From Cerioporus squamosus (taxonomy: Eukaryota > Basidiomycota > Agaricomycetes > Polyporales > Polyporaceae): DNA of 36,950 nucleotides. Numbering within the stretch: the first letter of the stretch is position 1; every line of letters begins with the position of its first letter. Shown in pieces: positions 30,971 to 36,950 of the stretch. The notes beneath the pieces were generated by a model, which saw only the letters and a program-made list of their open reading frames with translations, ran no database searches and was not told the origin of the DNA. The DNA lies in NCBI GenBank assembly GCA_022592435.1, contig JABYQS010000280.1:1-36950 (forward strand), read 5' to 3'. A program made the translations under genes and the position numbers.

Positions 30971-33900
30971 ATGAGCGACGACTTCGTTCGCTTGGTCTCC
31001 CAGGCCAACCCTGCCTCTCGCACGCAGTACCAGCCCGCGAACACCGGCTACCCGCCCTCTGGCTCTTCTCCTCCGCAGGCTCTGGACCCTTTCTTCGACG
31101 ATGACGACGACCTCCCCGACTCTGCCTTTGGCCGGCCGCCTGCTATGCAGTCCAAGGAGAGCGGCCTGCCCCTCGCCCGCTCGGGCGCGCCCCCCGCCGG
31201 CCTCGGAAACTCGCAGCTCAGCCTGCCGACCACCATCCAGCCCGACCAGTGGTCCTTTGACGACGACCAGCCCTCCTCAAAACCCTTCCAGGGCTCGGCC
31301 TCCTTCCCGGGGCCCTCCAACAACAGGACGCACCAGCGGAAACCGTCCAAGTCGCTCAAGAGGCGGTGGAGGTGGCCCTGGGACAGGAAGGAGCAGGTCC
31401 TGACCGGCAACCGCGTCGTTGCGCTCAACAACCCCGGCGCGAACGGCGACTTTTGCAACAACTACGTGTCCACCAGCAAGTACAACCTCGCGACCTTCGT
31501 TCCCAAGTTCCTCTTCGGTGCGTGGTCATGGTGCACTCCTGCTGCTGCTCTTCCGGACGCCCTGTTCACCTTGTGTGCGGGCAGAGCAATTCTCGAAATA
31601 CGCGAACCTGTTCTTCCTCTTCACCGCGCTCATCCAGCAGATACCCGACGTGTCCCCCACGAACCGATATACCACCATCGCCCCTCTCAGTGTTGTACTA
31701 CTAGCGTCCGCATTCAAAGAGACTCAGGAGGACCTGGTGAGTACCTCGCCTTAGCTTTGGCCGCGGCGTTTGGTATCGTCTCGCATATGCGCGGCTTCCT
31801 CCCCTTCTCGTCCCATACGCAGGCTCGCCTTCTCAGAGTGCACTGCTGCGCCCCTTTGCTGTGCGGCGCTCGCCACGCCAGATTATGATGCTGACATCGG
31901 CGGCAGAAACGACACCAGTCGGACTCCGAGCTCAACTCGCGCCTGGCCAAGGTCCTCCAGCCAGACGGCACGTTTGCGGAAAAGAAATGGAAGGACATCA
32001 TGGTCGGAGACGTCCTGCGCCTGGAGAGCGACGAGTTCATCCCCGCAGACGTCCTCCTGCTCAGCTCGAGCGAACCCGAGGGCTTCTGTTATATCGAGAC
32101 GTCCAACCTCGACGGGTGAGCCGCCGTGTTGCGAAGTCTCTGTGAAGTCGGAGCCCTCACACTTGAGCAGAGAGACCAACCTGAAGATCAAGCAGGCGTC
32201 GCCGCAGACGTCGCACCTGACTTCCCCGCACCTCGTCACTTCCCTGCACGGCACCTTGCGCTCAGAACATCCCAACAACTCGCTGTACACCTACGAAGGC
32301 ACACTAGAGCTTATATCCAGCGGCGGCGTGCCGAAGCAGGTCCCCCTCGGGCCTGATCAGCTGCTCCTGCGAGGAGCGCAGATCCGGAACACGCCTTGGG
32401 CTTACGGGCTTGTTGTCTTCACGGGCCACGAGACGAAGCTGATGCGGAACGCAACGTGAGTGTGCCTTTCCGGTCGGTCTATGGTATGCGCTCACGGCCA
32501 AGCAGAGCTGCGCCCATCAAGCGGACAGCGGTAGAGCGCCAGGTGAACATCCACATCGTGTTCTTGTTCATATTCCTGCTCGCACTCTCCATCGGCTCGA
32601 CAATCGGCAGCAGTATTCGTTCGGTATGCGCCTCGTCTCATCTGGTGTCCTGTGTCCGTCGTGCTGAAGTCTGCCACTCTAGTGGTTCTTCTCCAGCGCA
32701 CAGTGGTACTTGCTGGAACAGGCGACCATCACTGGCAGAGGTAAGCAAGCCCTAGTTCCTCGTCTCATCTGACGCTGACAAGCCTCGCAGCCAAGGGCTT
32801 CATCGAAGGTCAGACCGTCACCTGCTGTGCCCAAGATCTCCTCTCACCCCCACCCACCCAGACATCCTCACGTTCATCATCCTGTACAACAATCTGATCC
32901 CGATCTCGCTCATCGTGACGATGGAAGTCGTCAAGTTCCAACAGGCGCAGCTGATCAACTCGGACCTGGACATGTACTACGCAAAGACGGACACGCCCGC
33001 GCTCTGCCGCACGTCGTCCCTCGTCGAGGAGCTCGGCCAGATCGAGTACGTGTTCAGCGACAAGACGGGCACGCTCACGCGCAACGAGATGGAGTTCCGC
33101 TTCTGCTCCATCGGCGGCGTCGCGTACGCGGACGTCGTCGACGAGAGCCACCGCGGCGAGAGCGACGACGACAAGGAGGCGTGGCGCTCGTTTGATGACT
33201 TGCGGGCGCTGGCCACCGGCGCGTCGAACCCGTTCGTCGACGTGGGCTCGGACGTGGGCGGCGAACGCGAGGTTGTGAACGAGTTCTTGACGCTGCTGGC
33301 CGTCTGCCACACGGTCATTCCGGAAGTTCGCGATGGCAAGATACACTACCAGGCCAGCAGTCCGGACGAGGCCGCCCTTGTTGCGGGTGCCGAGGTGCTT
33401 GGGTACCAGTTCCACGTACGTGTGCTCCCATACAGCTCCCTTTTCGATGGAGTAGGACTAACGGACCGCATCGCAGACTCGGAAGCCGAAGTCGGTCTTT
33501 GTCAACGTGAACGGCACGTCGCTCGAGTACGAGATCCTCAACGTCTGCGAGTTCAACTCGACGCGCAAGCGCATGTCGACGGTCGTCCGGTGTCCGGACG
33601 GCAAGCTCAAGCTGTTCTGCAAGGGCGCAGACACGGTCATCCTCGAGCGCGTCAGCGAGAACCAGCCGTATACGGAGAAGACGCTTCTGCACCTGGAGGA
33701 CTACGCCACGGAGGTCTGCGGACGCTGTGCATCGCCTTCCGCGACATCCCGGAGGCGGAGTACCGCCAGTGGTCGACGATCTACGACCAGGCGGCCGCGA
33801 CGATCAATGGCCGTGGGGACGCGCTCGACAAGGCGGCGGAGCTCATCGAGCGGGACTTGTTCCTCCTCGGGGCGACTGCGATCGAGGACAAGCTCCAGGA

Positions 33901-35997
33901 GGGCGTGCCTGACACGATCCACACGCTGCAAATGGCCGGTATCAAGGTGCGTCGCTTGGGGGACTGGGGCTGCGTCTTGAGTGCTGAGCATGGCTGACGG
34001 CGAGTTACGTATGCAGGTTTGGGTTCTGACTGGGGACAGGCAGGAGACTGCGATCAACATCGGCATGTCGTGTAGGTTGATCTCGGAGTCGATGAACTTG
34101 GTAGGTCCTCGGCGGCGGGGGGTTCCGAGAGACGGATGTTGACGCCTGCTGCTAGGTCATCGTGAATGAGGAGACGGCGCATGAGACGCAGGAGTTCATC
34201 ACGAAGCGCCTGTTGGCGCTTAAGAATCAGCGCAGTACCGGGGACCAGGAGGATCTTGCGCTCGTCATAGGTACGTGCTGCCTCTCTTCCACATGCCTTT
34301 CTGTTGTCTGACTTGTGAACGTAAACAGATGGAAAGAGTCTGACCTTCGCGCTGGAGAAGGAGATTTCGAAGACGTTCCTCGAGCTCGCGATCCTCTGCA
34401 AGGCTGTCATCTGCTGTATGCATGTCGTTCTTCCATCATTCATGCCATCGTCGCTGATGTGCTATGTGCAGGTCGTGTATCGCCGCTGCAGAAGGCGCTT
34501 GTTGTCAAGCTTGTGAAGAAGAACCAAAAGTCGATCCTGCTCGCCATCGGCGATGGCGCAAACGACGTCAGCATGATCCAGGCTGCGCACGTCGGTGTCG
34601 GTATATCCGGTGTCGAGGTGAGTCTGTCGAAGCATCGAAGATTGTGCATATCGCTCAATCTTCTGTAGGGTCTCCAAGCTGCGCGTTCTGCAGATGTCGC
34701 TATCTCCCAGTTCGGTATCTCAAGAAACTGCTTCTTGTCCACGGATCTTGGAGTTACACTCGTCTGTCGAAGCTCCTGCTCTGTAAGCTCGTCCATCCTT
34801 ACTGCTACCGGGTTCATACTGATCGCCTTGGTCACTAGACTCCTTCTACAAGAACATAGTCCTGTACATGACGCAGTTCTGGGTACGTGGGCTCGTTGTC
34901 AGCCCCACCGGTGCTTGCTGACGTTTCCCGCAGTTCTCGTTCTTCAACAACTTCTCTGGGCAGATCGCCTACGAGTCCTGGACGCTCTCTTTGTACAACG
35001 TTGTCTTCACCGTGCTCCCGCCGCTCGTTATCGGCATCTTCGACCAGTTCGTGTCCGCGCGGATCCTCGACCGCTACCCACAACTCTACATGCTCGGACA
35101 AAAGAACGCCTTCTTCACGCGGACACAGTTCTGGCTGTGGGTCGGGAACGCCCTGTATCACAGTATAGTACGTGGGGCAAGTGCTGCTGTTGCTCGAGGT
35201 GTACTAAATCATCCTATCAGGTGCTGTTCGGCTTCTCCGTCATCCTCTTCTGGGGCGATCTCAAGCAGGCCACCGGATTCGACTCCGGTCATTGGTTCTG
35301 GGGAACGACCCTGTATCTGGCTGTTCTCCTCACCGTACTCGGCAAGGCTGCTCTGATCTCTGAGTATGTGTCAAGCCTTCGTGTCGACTTGGCGCTGACT
35401 TCGTTTTCCTAGCTTGTGGACGAAGTACACGGTCGCGGCAATTCCTGGCTCCTTTGTCTTCACTATGCTCTTCCTGCCCCTCTATGCCGTGGTCGCACCG
35501 GCCATCGGTTTCTCGACCGAGTATCAAGGAATTGTGCCCCGCCTCTGGACGGACTGGGTGTTCTACCTCGTGCTCCTGTTGGTGCCGATCGTCTGCTTGA
35601 CGCGCGACTTCGTCTGGAAATAGTGCGTAACGCGGTTATCTTTTAACTCATGAAGAAACTGCTCATTCTGTTATGCTTGCAGCTACCGGAGAACGTACAT
35701 GCCAGAGACATACCACATTGCACAGGAGATCCAGAAGTACAATATCCGGATTACCGACCGCGACAAGAACAGTGCGTACTCAGCCTGTCGCGCAACGTAT
35801 TATGTGTGGTCGTTTACTGACACGGTGTCGCGCACAGGTTCCAGAAGGCGATCAAGAAGGTGCGCGCGGTGCAGCGCATGCGGAGAAACCGCGGATTCGC
35901 CTTCAGCCAGACCGAGAATGCGTCGCGGCAGGACCAGGAGCGGATGATACGAGCTTACGACACGTCAAAGACGGGTGCGCGACCGTCTGGATACTGA
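30971..35997 (+). CDS. drs2: Drs2-type P4-ATPase (phospholipid flippase)
   Basis: It should flip phosphatidylserine to the cytosolic leaflet of trans-Golgi membranes, normally with a Cdc50 subunit. I placed 20 exons with matching phases: 30971-31517, 31585-31736, 31907-32115, 32171-32455, 32506-32623, 32683-32740, 32791-32808, 32862-33415, 33477-33946, 34017-34100, 34156-34270, 34329-34415, 34472-34617, 34669-34782, 34839-34882, 34934-35167, 35221-35363, 35413-35622, 35683-35775 and 35838-35997, about 1,280 residues. P-type hallmarks are clear: [17 protein letters not shown] (the P4 PISL motif), SDKTGTLT with the phosphorylated Asp at 33058, KGAD, and GDGANDVSM. The C-terminus ends with [14 protein letters not shown], typical of Drs2 autoinhibitory tails. 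Two frame changes, near 33712 (ATEG before LRTLCIAF) and 34713 (QF before RYLKKLL), each need one missing base; both are in invariant protein regions. Exon 19's donor is uncertain (35772 or 35776). Confidence 0.9.
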
Positions 35998-36157
35998 TTC
36001 CTGATGCTTAAGGCGTTCGACGGGGTTGGTGTTCGGCAGATATCTACATATTGGCTACTCTATCATTATACGGACATGTACTTTACGATAGTTCTTGCGT
36101 TCTATGCTAATGACGTGCACATGCAGAGTCCAGACCTCGCTCCTTGCAGGCTCAGTA
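35998..36157. other. short interval between convergent gene ends
   Basis: The flippase stop codon (35995-35997) and the HET 4 stop codon (36158) face each other over 160 bp, so their 3' untranslated regions probably overlap or abut. No further feature is seen. Confidence 0.4.
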
Positions 36158-36950
36158 CTAGTGGAGGCTGACATTCACGCTAGGCTTTTGTGAGTGTCCA
36201 GGACCACCGGCACCGTTCGCTAATGTCCCGTCGCGGCGCTGGTTCTCGAGCAACATGTCCTCGTATATCCGCCCTCGTAGCTGGACTTCGAGGCAGTACG
36301 ACTCGGCTGAGGGCCATCGTGTGAACGTTAGTTGGACGGTCCGGTCGTGGTCTCCGAAGCAGTGCGAACCGTTCTTCCATGTACTGATGTGGTAGACAGA
36401 GCAAGGCGAGCCAGATGGAAGCTGTGGGTTTCCAGAGTGCCCTGTCACGTTGATCTGGGGCGTGAGGAAGGCAGAGCCCTTGATTGGGCCGGCGGCCGGT
36501 GCGTAAATTGAGCCGTCTAGCTGCGGAGTGCTGAACGGCACGGGATTCGGGGGTGGAGGAGGCTGGTGTGGCAGGATGAATTGTGGACTGCTGAACGGTG
36601 CTGGGTTTGGCTGTTGGGGAGCTGTCCCGTTGGGAGAATTCACGGGCGCACCAGCATGGGGATGCTTGGCAGACGTATACGCTGCGAAGCGATGCCCGAT
36701 GGATGCGGGGAGTATAGCGACTGTCGCCCAGAGCGGCACCGAGGTGCATCGTCCCAGCATGATCTCGAAAGACTCCTTACGTTTCGGATGCCAGAAAGTA
36801 AGCCGGAGCGGCTGGGCGGGGTTGTCGAAAGAACGGTGCTTCTGCGTACACTGAAAGCCATGGCGGCTAGGCCCGACCTCTATCCAGTCTGGCACGAAGA
36901 ATCCCCTCGGTTCAGAGGCGTACAGTCGCATCCACGGATGTGCGACGTGG
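36158..36950 (-). CDS. HET-domain protein 4, C-terminal part cut by the window end
   Basis: The frame enters from the window edge with AHPWMRLYASEPRGFFVPDW, the same block as AHPWLGLHVAEPNEFFAPTW in HET 2, and continues FEIMLGRC (FTILLGRC in HET 2). A Pro/Gln-rich linker follows, with three similar blocks (PAPFSSPQF, PVPFSTPQL, GSAFLTPQI), then the shared C-terminal module: TWKNGSHCFGDHDRTVQLTF, RWP, SYCLEVQLRGRIYEDMLL. It ends with a 25-residue hydrophilic tail before the stop at 36158-36160. There is no break in the 260 residues seen. The HET domain itself must lie beyond 36950, so this identification rests on relatedness to HET 1 and HET 2. Confidence 0.75.
   Translation of the reverse strand, partial: HVAHPWMRLYASEPRGFFVPDWIEVGPSRHGFQCTQKHRSFDNPAQPLRLTFWHPKRKESFEIMLGRCTSVPLWATVAILPASIGHRFAAYTSAKHPHAGAPVNSPNGTAPQQPNPAPFSSPQFILPHQPPPPPNPVPFSTPQLDGSIYAPAAGPIKGSAFLTPQINVTGHSGNPQLPSGSPCSVYHISTWKNGSHCFGDHDRTVQLTFTRWPSAESYCLEVQLRGRIYEDMLLENQRRDGTLANGAGGPGHSQKPSVNVSLH

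Overview
This is a gene-dense piece of a fungal nuclear genome, most likely from a wood- or litter-inhabiting basidiomycete (Agaricomycetes, perhaps a polypore). The protein families fit: several HET-domain proteins, a p67phox-like NoxR, a Drs2-type flippase. So does gene structure: GC-rich coding sequence cut by many introns of about 46-70 bp with GTRNGT-like donors, CTNAC branch points and YAG acceptors. No bacterial-type operons, transposons with intact transposases, CRISPR arrays or viral genes were recognised. The lineage is inferred from family knowledge, not from a marker gene.

Layout. 0.1-6 kb is a self/non-self-like block: a decayed copy of a P-loop NTPase/nuclease gene resembling fungal Crinkler-type (CR) proteins, a HET gene with an in-frame stop, and a second, fuller CR-type gene with one frameshift. 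6.4-10.9 kb holds a truncated duplicate of the 3' end of a mitochondrial ABC1/ADCK1-like kinase gene, the full six-exon kinase gene (minus strand), and, divergent from it over a 140 bp shared promoter, an MBD4-like DNA glycosylase. 11-18.2 kb is poorly conserved: a coiled-coil protein with an 11-residue repeat, a membrane-anchored unknown protein, one small four-exon candidate gene and stretches in which no gene is firmly supported. 18.6-25 kb has a HET pseudogene (two frameshifts), an intron-containing tRNA-Gln(TTG), an aldo-keto reductase with six exons and an intact, intronless HET gene. 27.3-36 kb carries two conserved genes in tandem: noxR, the activator of fungal NADPH oxidase, and a Drs2-type P4-ATPase with about 20 exons. 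The window closes in the 3' half of a fourth HET gene on the minus strand.

How the parts relate. HET proteins, Crinkler-type NTPase-nucleases and NADPH-oxidase signalling are all linked in the literature to recognition or cell-death responses, so the window reads as conserved housekeeping genes embedded in a rapidly turning-over recognition island; joint action is inference only. All four HET genes appear to share C-terminal modules beyond the HET domain that I do not recognise as a named domain.

Caution on quality: single-base deletions, mostly in short homopolymers, break at least two genes expected to be indispensable (noxR twice, the flippase twice). Sequence error is the simplest explanation for those and should be excluded before any frameshift in this window is called biological.
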